In this document: one piece after another, positions 9,301-16,462 of the stretch | Numbering within the stretch: position 1 is the first letter of the stretch | Layout of the letters: each line of letters starts with the position of its first letter | Assembly (NCBI GenBank): GCA_938023075.1 | Contig: CALHDG010000131.1 | Location: forward strand, 1 to 64,000 | Length of the DNA stretch: 64,000 nucleotides | Source: an uncultured Chitinophagales bacterium | GTDB taxonomy: Bacteria; Bacteroidota; Bacteroidia; Chitinophagales; JAHDHT01 | Reading direction: 5' to 3' | Translations under genes and position numbers: made by a program | The notes under the pieces: model-generated | What the model saw: the letters and a program-made list of their open reading frames with translations, nothing else | Databases searched by the model: none | Told to the model about the DNA's origin: nothing

Positions 9301-9634
9301 CATCTTGAGCAGCACAACCATTTATCGAACCATCTTCGGTAATGGTAACAATATATTCTGCTCCATTCCAACCGTCGCCAAAAGTGTCGCATCCTAATAT
9401 AACTAAATTACCATCGGGTATACAAACTGTTACCACATCGGTTACTAAAAACGGACCTAAGCCAGATAAATAACCACCGGCAATATAATCCCACTGTATT
9501 TCACTTGGAAAGGTACCGTCATCGGTAAATTGTATGGTTACTTCTGTTTCACCGGCAGGGCATTGAGCGTTTATATTATTTGATTGAATAGCAGCAAATA
9601 CTATTGCCCCTATATAGAATAATACTTTTTTCAT
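6347..9634 (-). CDS. Large secreted multidomain protein with IPTL-CTERM-like sorting tail
   Basis: The 1095-residue protein has an N-terminal signal peptide ending near INAQ. Two near-identical blocks of about 125 residues (about 180-300 and 305-430) and a third, more distant one follow; each contains HAAIYDACGGAE- or WFSF-type strands resembling PPC/adhesion beta-sandwiches. A nidogen-like block follows (LGFNFDFWGNTYTDFYIGSN, then DLIALFWDDLD). The C-terminus is VPTLSQWGLMILALLLMSFG plus a final basic stretch ending RIVRQI. This matches the IPTL-CTERM layout (motif, one transmembrane helix, basic end), not a T9SS tail. Function is probably cell-surface adhesion or matrix. It lies 20 bp behind the small secreted-protein gene, in one operon. 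Confidence 0.8.
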   Translation of the reverse strand: MKKVLFYIGAIVFAAIQSNNINAQCPAGETEVTIQFTDDGTFPSEIQWDYIAGGYLSGLGPFLVTDVVTVCIPDGNLVILGCDTFGDGWNGAEYIVTITEDGSINGCAAQDGCILYISNDTDDDGIGDCDDSPTGGPVMPAGPTLTVGPCDASPILTEGCTNPAATNYNACATTDDGTCLVPTVNDDCSGTLPLTIEAFGDCPTNEFYVNNITNTVDVTPSCDTPAADLFYSFTVPASGSIQIFAPAISGGSVHAAIYDACGGAEIFCNTFVDGDIIGGLTPGTDLILQLWQTTSGEFNLCVAVPPPPSTNNECINAAAIAAGSLADCGINTTTVLNTSNFLELVPSCNTGAAADAYYNLIVPPTGNIQIFTTVTSGSSAHAAIYDACGGAELYCNTFVNGETITGLPPGSTVILQMFQDAAGEFELCLVEPPPPPANDLCVDAIPLCGEPISATNASSFTEPSDPLTSCIGSLENTVWFSFVAAGGGTVTVDIVEGICDDFTPGLQTHILSGQCGGPYNEEDCTSAYTTGTTFTLNLLTPTPGETYFVYIDGVAGAGCSFDINVSGDYQPCCGPDFSLSPTCQLGDADNFYVEVQVNDIGDNPSGYSVNGGAFPDITTTGLVTIGPFSNGIANITFEGLDDASCVVNREIEFDCSCDPLAVTAVDDGVICPGDDFELSAVLEEVIPGEFLGTYTITSNTASSCTATPNGTPTVVVLTDDDSDGPFPLGFNFDFWGNTYTDFYIGSNGYVTFGQGFTDLGEDPIPDTNTPNDLIALFWDDLDPGDGGTVSYFDATVNGQNCMVVEFDQVIHCCSAPNEMVSGQIIMCEDGSVTINCIDCQADGGADFATSGIESGDGTFGAFDPALTDGQFTAGGSYMACTTFTPDVAVPSACAFVYWITNLNDPMGSTVFSGSVATVNPTTTITYYAVVECENGIQCVDEVTVSMDDPANCGDPPVCEDDIAGQVIAPFECDLTGITVVVSIINDDGSETIIGNATTDASGNYTLSGGPFACGNYSAMLMLPLPDCYADAGGNTGPVGPLNFTVNGDGVADGANFEVNPEVPTLSQWGLMILALLLMSFGAIQLLSTTRIVRQI

Positions 9635-9654
9635 AAGATAAAAAGATTTTGCGT

Positions 9655-10032
9655 TTAGAAACGTTTGTTAAATAAGTTCACTTTTCGGGCACCTTGCTGA
9701 AATCGCATAATTTCGAATTGTTTGATTTCATTTGATTTTAGAAAGTTAGATAAATCTGTTTTTGAATTGCCCTCAGGTAAATACATCACAAAAGTGGAAG
9801 TGTTGGTTTCTTGCCTGAAATGTAAAACGGTTTCATTTTTGGTTAGTACGTGTTGCAAACGGTCATTCACCTCAGCAAACTTTACCTGAAAAATACTGAC
9901 AGAAGCTGCTTGTTGAACTTTTGCCGAACGTTTAGTTTTGTCTTCTTTTTTTATATCCTGGGCAAAACTGTTAGCATTTATCCCAATAATAAAAAGAAAA
10001 GAAGTAATGAATAGTAAGTATAAATTTCTCAT
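9655..10032 (-). CDS. Small secreted protein of unknown function
   Basis: The 125-residue protein starts with a clear signal peptide (MRNLYLLFITSFLFIIGINA, cleavage probably after SFAQ). The mature part is small, basic and has no cysteines, ending ARKVNLFNKRF. I do not recognise a family. The gene is 20 bp upstream of the 1095-residue IPTL-CTERM protein and in the same direction, so the two are probably cotranscribed and this may be a partner or regulator of that surface protein (inference from position only). Confidence 0.65.
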   Translation of the reverse strand: MRNLYLLFITSFLFIIGINANSFAQDIKKEDKTKRSAKVQQAASVSIFQVKFAEVNDRLQHVLTKNETVLHFRQETNTSTFVMYLPEGNSKTDLSNFLKSNEIKQFEIMRFQQGARKVNLFNKRF

Positions 10033-10094
10033 AGAAAATAATTACAATTTGAAATAAGGTACAATATATATATAATACCCTTTATTTCCAATTT

Positions 10095-11501
10095 CTAATG
10101 AGTTGTATTAATCATGTGAAGTACTTTCTTTATTTTTTTATGAATACCAAAACGATCATCAATACGAAAACCTACCACCCACACAATTCTTTTTTTATCA
10201 TCTTCTAAAATCCAAACCTTTTCTTTTTCTATTTTAGATAACTTATGATCAGTAAAAAAGTCACTGAGTTTTTTCTTTTTCCGTTTCATACCAAATGGGT
10301 AAAAGAAGTCACCTTTTTGCCAACGCCTTAGCCTAAGCGGAAAAGCCAACTTATTGTAATGCAATTTTGCTTGTTGCTCATTAGTTGGTAAATAATTTTT
10401 AAAACTTTCCTGATCGAATTCTTTAGTAAAACGATCAACTTTAATGGTTATTTCGAGGTTAGGTAAAACTACTTTTTCTTGCTTAATATCAATTAGATGT
10501 AAGGTTTTATTGGGGTTACTTTGTTTAGCGAGAATTAAAAATTTCCGGTCTTTTATTAGTTGATGAGTAGGCGACAAAAACTGTTTACCCGGCTCGCTAT
10601 TAAAACTGTCGATTATTTGACTAACCTGATCAGCATTATAACCAAAGTCTTTTAAATACTCATACAAAATAGTAGCATAGCCTTTGGTCTTTTTTATTTT
10701 TAAAATGGGCAGATAAATCTCCGCTCCTTTTTGTTGCACCCATCTTTTAAAATGATATTGTAAGCCATCTTTATAAATATGTTCCGTCTCTCTAAGGTAT
10801 CGGGTGTTTTTTTGAAGATTGTGAAGCAACTGCGGATTGATGTTTTTCAAAACCGGAATCACTTCTAAACGTATTTTATTACGCTCATATTTAACGGATT
10901 GATTGCTGGCATCTTCACGCCATTTCAACTGGTTTGCTGTAGCATATTCAATTATTTGCTCTTTACTAAAGGGTAATAGTGGTCTAACAATTTTTCCATT
11001 TTTTGGTAAGATGCCTCTTAAGCCTTTTAAGCCGGTTCCTTTGGTTAAGTTTAACAAAATGGTTTCTAAATTATCATCTTGATGATGTGCGGTAGCGATA
11101 AAATCAAATCCATTTACTATTCTAATTTCTTCAAACCAAGTATAGCGCAAATCTCTCGCTGCCATTTGAATAGACACTTTATTTTGCTTGGCATAGGCTG
11201 CTGTATCAAAATTAGTAGTATAAAACGCCACTCGGTATTGTTTCGCTAAATCTTCTACAAACTGTTGATCTTGGTTTGAAACCGCTCCCCTCAAATTAAA
11301 ATTTACGTGCGCAACGGCTACTGTATATTCTGCTTCGGTTAAGAGCTGCAAAAGCACTACCGAATCTACCCCACCACTAAGCGCAAGTAGTAATTTACTA
11401 CCTTGGTTAAAAATATTTTCGGTTTGTATAAATGCTTGTAATTGTTTTTGCACCACTGTAAATTTGGGTTTAAAGGTAGGCTTAAATTTTAAATATTTCA
11501 C
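10095..11501 (-). CDS. tilS: tRNA(Ile)-lysidine synthetase TilS
   Basis: TilS converts the wobble cytidine of tRNA-Ile(CAU) to lysidine using ATP, which is essential for reading AUA. The 468-residue protein has the PP-loop SGGVDS (residues 42-47), the N-type ATPase core with ATAHHQDDNLETILLNLTKG and GLKGLRGI, and RNKIRLEVIPVL, all TilS hallmarks. A C-terminal substrate-binding region with RLRRWQKGDFFYPFGM and KKKLSDFF follows. The gene is monocistronic here. The upstream region carries the palindromes that precede the divergent ATPase gene. Confidence 0.95.
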   Translation of the reverse strand: MKYLKFKPTFKPKFTVVQKQLQAFIQTENIFNQGSKLLLALSGGVDSVVLLQLLTEAEYTVAVAHVNFNLRGAVSNQDQQFVEDLAKQYRVAFYTTNFDTAAYAKQNKVSIQMAARDLRYTWFEEIRIVNGFDFIATAHHQDDNLETILLNLTKGTGLKGLRGILPKNGKIVRPLLPFSKEQIIEYATANQLKWREDASNQSVKYERNKIRLEVIPVLKNINPQLLHNLQKNTRYLRETEHIYKDGLQYHFKRWVQQKGAEIYLPILKIKKTKGYATILYEYLKDFGYNADQVSQIIDSFNSEPGKQFLSPTHQLIKDRKFLILAKQSNPNKTLHLIDIKQEKVVLPNLEITIKVDRFTKEFDQESFKNYLPTNEQQAKLHYNKLAFPLRLRRWQKGDFFYPFGMKRKKKKLSDFFTDHKLSKIEKEKVWILEDDKKRIVWVVGFRIDDRFGIHKKIKKVLHMINTTH

Positions 11502-11554
11502 ACCACAAATTCATGTTTAATGAGCTTGCTTGTTAAAGCCAAAAGAAAATATAA

Positions 11555-11592
11555 CTGGAGTTATCTACCTATAAAAACCTAGATAACTCCAG
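11555..11592. promoter_or_regulatory. Perfect palindrome 1 upstream of the DUF234-type ATPase
   Basis: CTGGAGTTATCTA (11555-11567) and TAGATAACTCCAG (11580-11592) are perfect 13-bp inverted arms around a 12-bp centre. The same arms recur 87 bp downstream. It is a candidate operator for tilS, the ATPase gene or both. Confidence 0.7.
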
Positions 11593-11642
11593 CTATAATA
11601 ATTTCATAAATATAATAAAATATAAAAAATTAATAGCATATC

Positions 11643-11678
11643 TGGAGTTATCTACCTATATTTGTATAGATAACTCCA
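11643..11678. promoter_or_regulatory. Perfect palindrome 2 overlapping the leader of the ATPase gene
   Basis: TGGAGTTATCTA (11643-11654) and TAGATAACTCCA (11667-11678) are perfect 12-bp arms with a 12-bp centre that differs from copy 1 while the arms are identical. It ends 14 bp before the ATG at 11693. It could be an operator or, if transcribed, a hairpin that blocks the start region. Confidence 0.7.
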
Positions 11679-11692
11679 AGTTTAATTGTATA

Positions 11693-13129
11693 ATGAACAA
11701 TATAGTAATTGGTAGAAATGATGAAATAGCCATCTTTAAAAAGCTATTACAGTCTCGAAAAGCAGAATTTTTGGCAGTTTATGGAAGAAGAAGGGTAGGT
11801 AAAACCTTTTTGATTAAACAGGTCTTTCAAAAAAATATGATCTTTCAGTTTTCTGGAGCTTATGAGGTAGAAATGCCGATTCAGTTAGATAATTTTTATA
11901 GAGCCTTTACCGAACAAACTAAGGGTAAAACGAAATTACCAGCACCCAACAATTGGTTTGAAGCTTTTCATATGCTGGCTGTATATGCCCAAAAAGCCAG
12001 TAAGCGCAAAACCAAAGCGGTTATTTTTTTAGACGAATTACCTTGGTTAGACACTCCAAAATCAAGGTTTGTAAGTGCCTTAGGTTTTTTTTGGAATTCG
12101 CATATTGTAGATTTGAGCAACGTAATTTTAGTAATTTGTGGTTCAGCATCTAGCTGGATCAATAAAAAAATATTTCGGAACAGAGGTGGTTTACACAATC
12201 GGGTAACTGAACGAATAAACCTAAAACCTTTTAGTTTAGCAGAAACCGAAGCCCTATGCAAACATAAAAAATTGCGATTAACCCGTTATCAAATTACTCA
12301 AATTTATATGGCTTTTGGTGGTATTCCATTTTATTTAGATGAATTGACGACAGGCAAAAGTGCCATTCAAATAATTGATGAAGTTTGTTTTAGTAAGCAC
12401 GGTTTGTTAAAAACAGAATATCATGAACTATATCACTCATTGTTTAAAAATGCCGATAATCATATAAAAATAGTAGAAGCTTTAGCATCTAAACCTTATG
12501 GGCTTACTAAAACTGAACTGTCCAAAATTACAAAGCTGCCATTATCCGGTAGTTTACTTAGGCCTTTAGAAGAGTTAGAAGCTTGCCAATTTATATCTTA
12601 TCATCACCCTGTTTTTAATATGAAAAGAAATGGGATTTACCGGCTTATCGATTTATATACTCTATTTTATTTAAAATTTATAAAGCGAGCTAAGCAAAAT
12701 ATTTCTTTTGAAAATATTTCAACAAGCCATGCATATAAAGTTTGGTCGGGCTATGCTTTCGAAAACGTTTGCATGTTACATATTGCCCAAATAAAAAAGG
12801 CTTTGGGTATTTCGGGTATTAGTGCTGCAGCCTTATCGTGGAAATTTTTGGGCAACCAATATTACAAAGGCACACAAATAGATTTAGTAATTGACCGGGC
12901 AGATAACGTTATTAATTTATGTGAGATTAAATTTCACAACAAAGAATTTACAATTAATAAAGCCTATTTTACAAACACCTTACGCCACAAAAGATGGGCT
13001 TTTTTAGATCAAGCTAAAACAAAGAAAGCAATATATACGGTTTTGATCAGTACCTTTGGTGCGGTTAAAAATAAATATTACTTCGGTGAAATACAGCGCG
13101 AGGTTTTGTTGGATGATTTGTTTGAGTAG
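11693..13129 (+). CDS. AAA-type ATP-binding protein with DUF234-like C-terminus
   Basis: The 478-residue protein begins with an archaeal-type ATPase domain: Walker A GRRRVGKTF (residues 31-39), Walker B AVIFLDELPWLD (108-119) and the sensor region ICGSASSWI, followed by GGLHNRVTERINLKPFS. The C-terminal part (about 300-478) looks like DUF234, a nuclease-like domain, with the acidic/lysine segment LCEIKFHNKEF near residue 410. Members of this family are widespread orphan genes in accessory regions; their role is not established. It is a single gene behind two long palindromes, suggesting dedicated regulation. G+C is as low as in its neighbours. Confidence 0.85.
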   Translation: MNNIVIGRNDEIAIFKKLLQSRKAEFLAVYGRRRVGKTFLIKQVFQKNMIFQFSGAYEVEMPIQLDNFYRAFTEQTKGKTKLPAPNNWFEAFHMLAVYAQKASKRKTKAVIFLDELPWLDTPKSRFVSALGFFWNSHIVDLSNVILVICGSASSWINKKIFRNRGGLHNRVTERINLKPFSLAETEALCKHKKLRLTRYQITQIYMAFGGIPFYLDELTTGKSAIQIIDEVCFSKHGLLKTEYHELYHSLFKNADNHIKIVEALASKPYGLTKTELSKITKLPLSGSLLRPLEELEACQFISYHHPVFNMKRNGIYRLIDLYTLFYLKFIKRAKQNISFENISTSHAYKVWSGYAFENVCMLHIAQIKKALGISGISAAALSWKFLGNQYYKGTQIDLVIDRADNVINLCEIKFHNKEFTINKAYFTNTLRHKRWAFLDQAKTKKAIYTVLISTFGAVKNKYYFGEIQREVLLDDLFE

Positions 13130-13204
13130 TTTCATTTAAACTTGTTGTTGGTTAATGAAATAACAAAAGTGGTGGACAATTCAAAATTGGTTTTTGCAGG
13201 AAAA

Positions 13205-13351
13205 CTAACTGCCAAACCTGTTGATTAGAAGCGTCAACAGTTCAATGTTATCTAAATCCTTTTTCTTATTGGTTTTGACAAGTTCTTCAAGTAAGTTACA
13301 GCATTCATAGTATTGTTTTATTGTTCTAATTATTTTGAATTGTTTTACCAT
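13205..13351 (-). pseudogene. Truncated HigA-type antitoxin remnant
   Basis: The 48-residue frame starting at the ATG 13351 reads MVKQFKIIRTIKQYYECCNL, then LEELVKTNKKK, and ends DNIELLTLLINRFGS. This matches the N-terminal helix pair of Bacteroidota HigA-like antitoxins (pattern 'I+xExQYxxYxxxLExL...DEIELLTLLIExYE') but lacks the whole HTH domain that should follow. Upstream on the same strand an open frame ending GISREKVHELFLW overlaps the ATG by a few bases, which may be the end of a second broken gene. The remainder of this gap (13130-13851) shows no intact gene. Confidence 0.5.
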
Positions 13352-13423
13352 AGGAATAATTCATGCACTTTCTCTCTTGAAATACCTTTCTTTCTCAATC
13401 GACCAACTGATGCACCCAATCTG

Positions 13424-13768
13424 CGGCAAGTCTTTTTAACTTGCTAACAAACATATTGAAATTTGAATCTATAACAATACACTTGGAAAGAAAAACATCA
13501 ACTATAAAAATTATTAGTTTTGGAAGCAACACATGCATCTTATATAAATTGAAGGAAGTGTGATTGAACAAAGTTATTGTACATTCATCATAATCTGGTA
13601 AAAGCAGGTTGGGTTTTAGAAGCCCATGAATTTTATTATTGATATTCCAGGAATTATGTCGGCTTGAATAGTCTATTGAAGAATCCCTTAATTTATGACG
13701 GTGCTTCGTTTTAGCGTGCAAGTCAAAAAGACTTGAGGTTTCGATGCCACAAGTTAAAAAGACTTGCG
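13424..13768. repeat. Segment bounded by inverted GCAAGTnnnTTTAACTTGC-type repeats
   Basis: CAAGTCTTTTTAACTTGC (about 13424-13442) recurs inverted as CAAGTTAAAAAGACTTGC near 13751-13768, with a third related palindrome CAAGTCAAAAAGACTTG near 13720. Each unit is itself nearly palindromic. The enclosed DNA has only a 108-codon frame without recognisable homology, which I do not accept as a gene. Confidence 0.45.
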
Positions 13769-13851
13769 AGAGATGTGAGAAAAATTGGACAGAAAGGTAA
13801 ATCTTAATAGTAATTCCACCTATTCTTTAGGAGAGATAGCATTGAGTAGGG

Positions 13852-14916
13852 TTAAAAATAAACATAACCATCCATTAACTTCCGCACCGTTCTAATTGTA
13901 CCGGCTTTTACAACATCAAAAGTATCGGCTTTGCCTTCCACTTCAATTTCTATGGGTATTTGGCCCGATGGGTGTTCCACAATTATTTTTTCAACGTTAG
14001 AAGCACTTACTGTAGCGATTTCTGCCGCAACGGTTCCTGCTGCTTTGCAGGCGGTCGCAATGCTAACAGCACCACTAACTGCATGGGTTGGGTGCAATGC
14101 CTTTGGTGTAAAATACTGCGATTTGATATGCCCGCCAGCTCTTGGTTTAGAAAGCAATATAATTTTCGGCAGAACGCTTTGGCTTACGTCCCCTAAACCA
14201 GCTAATCTTCCAGCCTCTAATCTTACAGCTTCCATTTTAGCCATTATCTCAGGATGTTGTTCAAAATAATCTGGCATTTCTGTACCGTCTAAATCAAAAT
14301 CTGTTGCCCTTGTTTGTATCGTTAAATTTCCAGCATCCACCATAGAAACATTAACGCCCTGAATATTCATTTTTCGATTACCCAATGGAAACAACTTACC
14401 TGTTGCGCCACCAGCTACTTTAAACAAATTTAATAAAACAGGAGCGCCTGTCCCGGCAACTCCATCAATTGCAGTTTCGCCATTAACATAGTTTAAAACT
14501 CCATTCGGCGTGTCTATTATTATTTCAATTTTTGTATCAGTATTAAAGTTATAAACCGAAATGCTTGTTTTGGGATGTGTGGCTTTTACCCAAGCCCGTT
14601 CAATTGCCAGGTGACCAACGCCAGCCATCATATTACCACAGGTTGGTTTGGTATCAACCAAGGCTTCTTTTATAAAAACTTGGGCAAACAAATAATCCAC
14701 GTCAATTCCTGCTCTATTGGATGGCTGTACCATTACTACTTTGCTGGTTACAAATGCCGCTCCACCCAAGCCGTCAATTTGCTTTTCATCGGGCGAACCC
14801 ATCATGCGTAATAATATTTGGTCTCTTTCTGTAATGTTTTCAGGCAAGTCGCGTAAATCTAAAAAGGGACCTTTAGAAGTGCCGGAACGAAGGTATAAGC
14901 ATTTCATTTTTTGCAT
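13852..14916 (-). CDS. PrpF-family isomerase (aconitate / 4-oxalomesaconate type)
   Basis: PrpF-family enzymes move a double bond in tricarboxylate or related acids (2-methylaconitate, aconitate, 4-oxalomesaconate). The 354-residue protein has the family start (LYLRSGTSKGPFLD, about residues 7-20), IDGLGGAAFVTSKV with the conserved Lys, KPTCGNMMAGVGHLAIERA with the catalytic Cys93, and the mirror-image second half with HAVSGAVSIATACKAAGTVA. The ORF can start at residue 1 or at M4. It is monocistronic, but the TctABC-type transporter and TcuA-like dehydrogenase 5-10 kb away handle the same class of substrate, so an aconitate/tricarballylate role is plausible (inference). Confidence 0.85.
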   Translation of the reverse strand: MQKMKCLYLRSGTSKGPFLDLRDLPENITERDQILLRMMGSPDEKQIDGLGGAAFVTSKVVMVQPSNRAGIDVDYLFAQVFIKEALVDTKPTCGNMMAGVGHLAIERAWVKATHPKTSISVYNFNTDTKIEIIIDTPNGVLNYVNGETAIDGVAGTGAPVLLNLFKVAGGATGKLFPLGNRKMNIQGVNVSMVDAGNLTIQTRATDFDLDGTEMPDYFEQHPEIMAKMEAVRLEAGRLAGLGDVSQSVLPKIILLSKPRAGGHIKSQYFTPKALHPTHAVSGAVSIATACKAAGTVAAEIATVSASNVEKIIVEHPSGQIPIEIEVEGKADTFDVVKAGTIRTVRKLMDGYVYF

Positions 14917-15071
14917 TGGAAACTAAAATTACATTGCTCAATAGATATAATCAATTTTTTAAATCAATTTTTACAAAGGTAACAATTTAATAAGGAGCCA
15001 ACTTAGCTTGAATAATTACGTTTAAGTATCCATTCGTTTTACTTATCTTTAAAACTTAATTCATCTGCTTT

Positions 15072-15822
15072 ATGATTAAACCAAAAATATTTGTATCCTA
15101 CTCCAGAAAAGATGTTGAGTATTTAAACGAATTTATCGTTCATCTTTCGGGTTTAGAAAGAAATGACAAAATTGAATTGTGGACTGACCAAGAAATTGTA
15201 GCCAGCACCGTTTGGGAAAAGGAGTTAAAAAATCGCTTAGAATCGGCAGATATAATTATATTTTTAGTTAGTCCTGATTTTATCGCCTCTGATTATATTT
15301 ATGATGTAGAAATAAGCAAAGCCATTGAACGCCACAACAAGGGTGAAGTAGCTATTGTGCCAGTTATTATCCGACCTTGTGATTATTCATCGACACCTTT
15401 AACTAAATTTCAAGCCTTGCCAAAAAATGCTGAACCCATATCGAGTTGGAAACTTAGGGATGAAGCATGGATGGATGTGGTAAATGGTTTGAAAAGAACG
15501 ATAGACGCAATTGGAGCTCCTTCTCATCAATCGAATACCCATGCTGAAAGCACGAATAAGGTAAATGAATCTAATAATAACATAGATGCGATTAAAATGC
15601 AAATTGCTAATGGTAACATTGAACAAGCCATTAATGATTTAATAGCCTTAACTAACTAAAGGAAAAGATCATTACAATACAATAATTATGCAATCCGGCA
15701 AATACAACAGAACTAAAAAAGACAATGCTATGGGTATATTAAGCCTTGGTGATTACAAGCAGTCCATTGCGCAAATTGAAAATGCTTTGTTGTCGGTTTT
15801 GGATGAGTTGGGTTTGGATTGA
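15072..15822 (+). pseudogene. TIR-domain effector with C-terminal EAD11-like domain, split by a 4-bp duplication
   Basis: The first frame (15072-15659, 195 codons) encodes a TIR domain: KIFVSYSRKDVEYL at the N-terminus, LWTDQEI (36-42), FLVSPDFIASDYIYDVE with the candidate catalytic Glu80, then PVIIRPCDY. It ends IANGNIEQAINDLIALTN. Removing one CTAA unit of the CTAACTAA tract near 15650 joins it to a downstream frame ending at 15822, which reads MQSGKYNRTKKDNAMGILSL and on to IENALLSVLDELGLD. The joined 75-residue tail matches the EAD11 effector-associated domain pattern. TIR-EAD proteins are thought to be NAD-consuming immune effectors. As sequenced the gene is split; it may be dead or phase-variable. 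Confidence 0.8.
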
Positions 15823-15827
15823 GCTTT

Positions 15828-16462
15828 GAGGTGACATCTTTCCTGAAAAAGGTGTCATCTCTAAAATTGGTTTACCGACTACCCCGACCCTTTGCGTTGC
15901 AAAGTGCCACCCCTTCTTGTTAGAAGGGGAATTAGTTCGGAGGGCTTTGTTGCGGAGGTGACAGCTTTCCTGAAAAAGGTGTCATCTCTAAAATTGGTTT
16001 ACCGACTACCCCGACCCTTTGCTTCGCAAAGCGCCACCCCTTCTTGTTAGAAGGGGAATTAGTTCGGAGGGCTTTGTTGCGGAGGTGACAGCTTTCCTGA
16101 AAAAGGAGTCATTTCTAAATTTGGTTTATCGACTAGCCCGACCCTTTGCTTTGCAAAGCGCCACCCCTTCTTGTTAGAAGGGGAATTCGTTCGGAGGGCT
16201 TTGGTGCTGAGGTGACAGCTTTCTTGAAAAAGGTGTCATCTCTAAAATTGGTTTACCGACTACCCCGACCCTTTGCGTTGCAAAGTGCCACCCCTTCTTG
16301 TTAGAAGGGGAATTAGTTCGGAAGGCTTTGTTGCGGAGGTGACAGCTTTCCTGAAAAAGGTGTCATCTCTAAAATTGGTTTACCGACTACCCCGACCCTT
16401 TGCTTCGCAAAGCGCCACCCCTTCTTGTTAGAAGGGGAATTAGTTCGGAAGGCTTTGGTGTT
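15828..16462. repeat. Tandem array, five copies of a 127-bp unit
   Basis: The unit start GAGGTGACA recurs at 15828, 15955, 16082, 16209 and 16336, exactly 127 bp apart, and the array ends at the stop codon of the membrane protein gene (16461). Each unit holds three possible hairpins: GAGGTGACA/TGTCATCTC, CTTTGC-TTC-GCAAAG and CCCCTTC/GAAGGGG. Copies differ mainly at CTTTGCGTTGCAAAG versus CTTTGCTTCGCAAAG, where the arms are kept. The TACCCCGACCC...AAGGGGAATTAGT core is shared with single copies near 41.7 and 59.1 kb. Confidence 0.95.

Noticed and set aside
13395-13721. 108-codon minus frame
   Set aside because: It begins and ends in the CAAGT-palindromes and has no family resemblance; only a short tail may belong to a broken gene.
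15828-16462. CRISPR array
   Set aside because: The repeats are regular, but the whole 127-bp unit is conserved, with no short repeat and variable spacers, and no cas genes are near.
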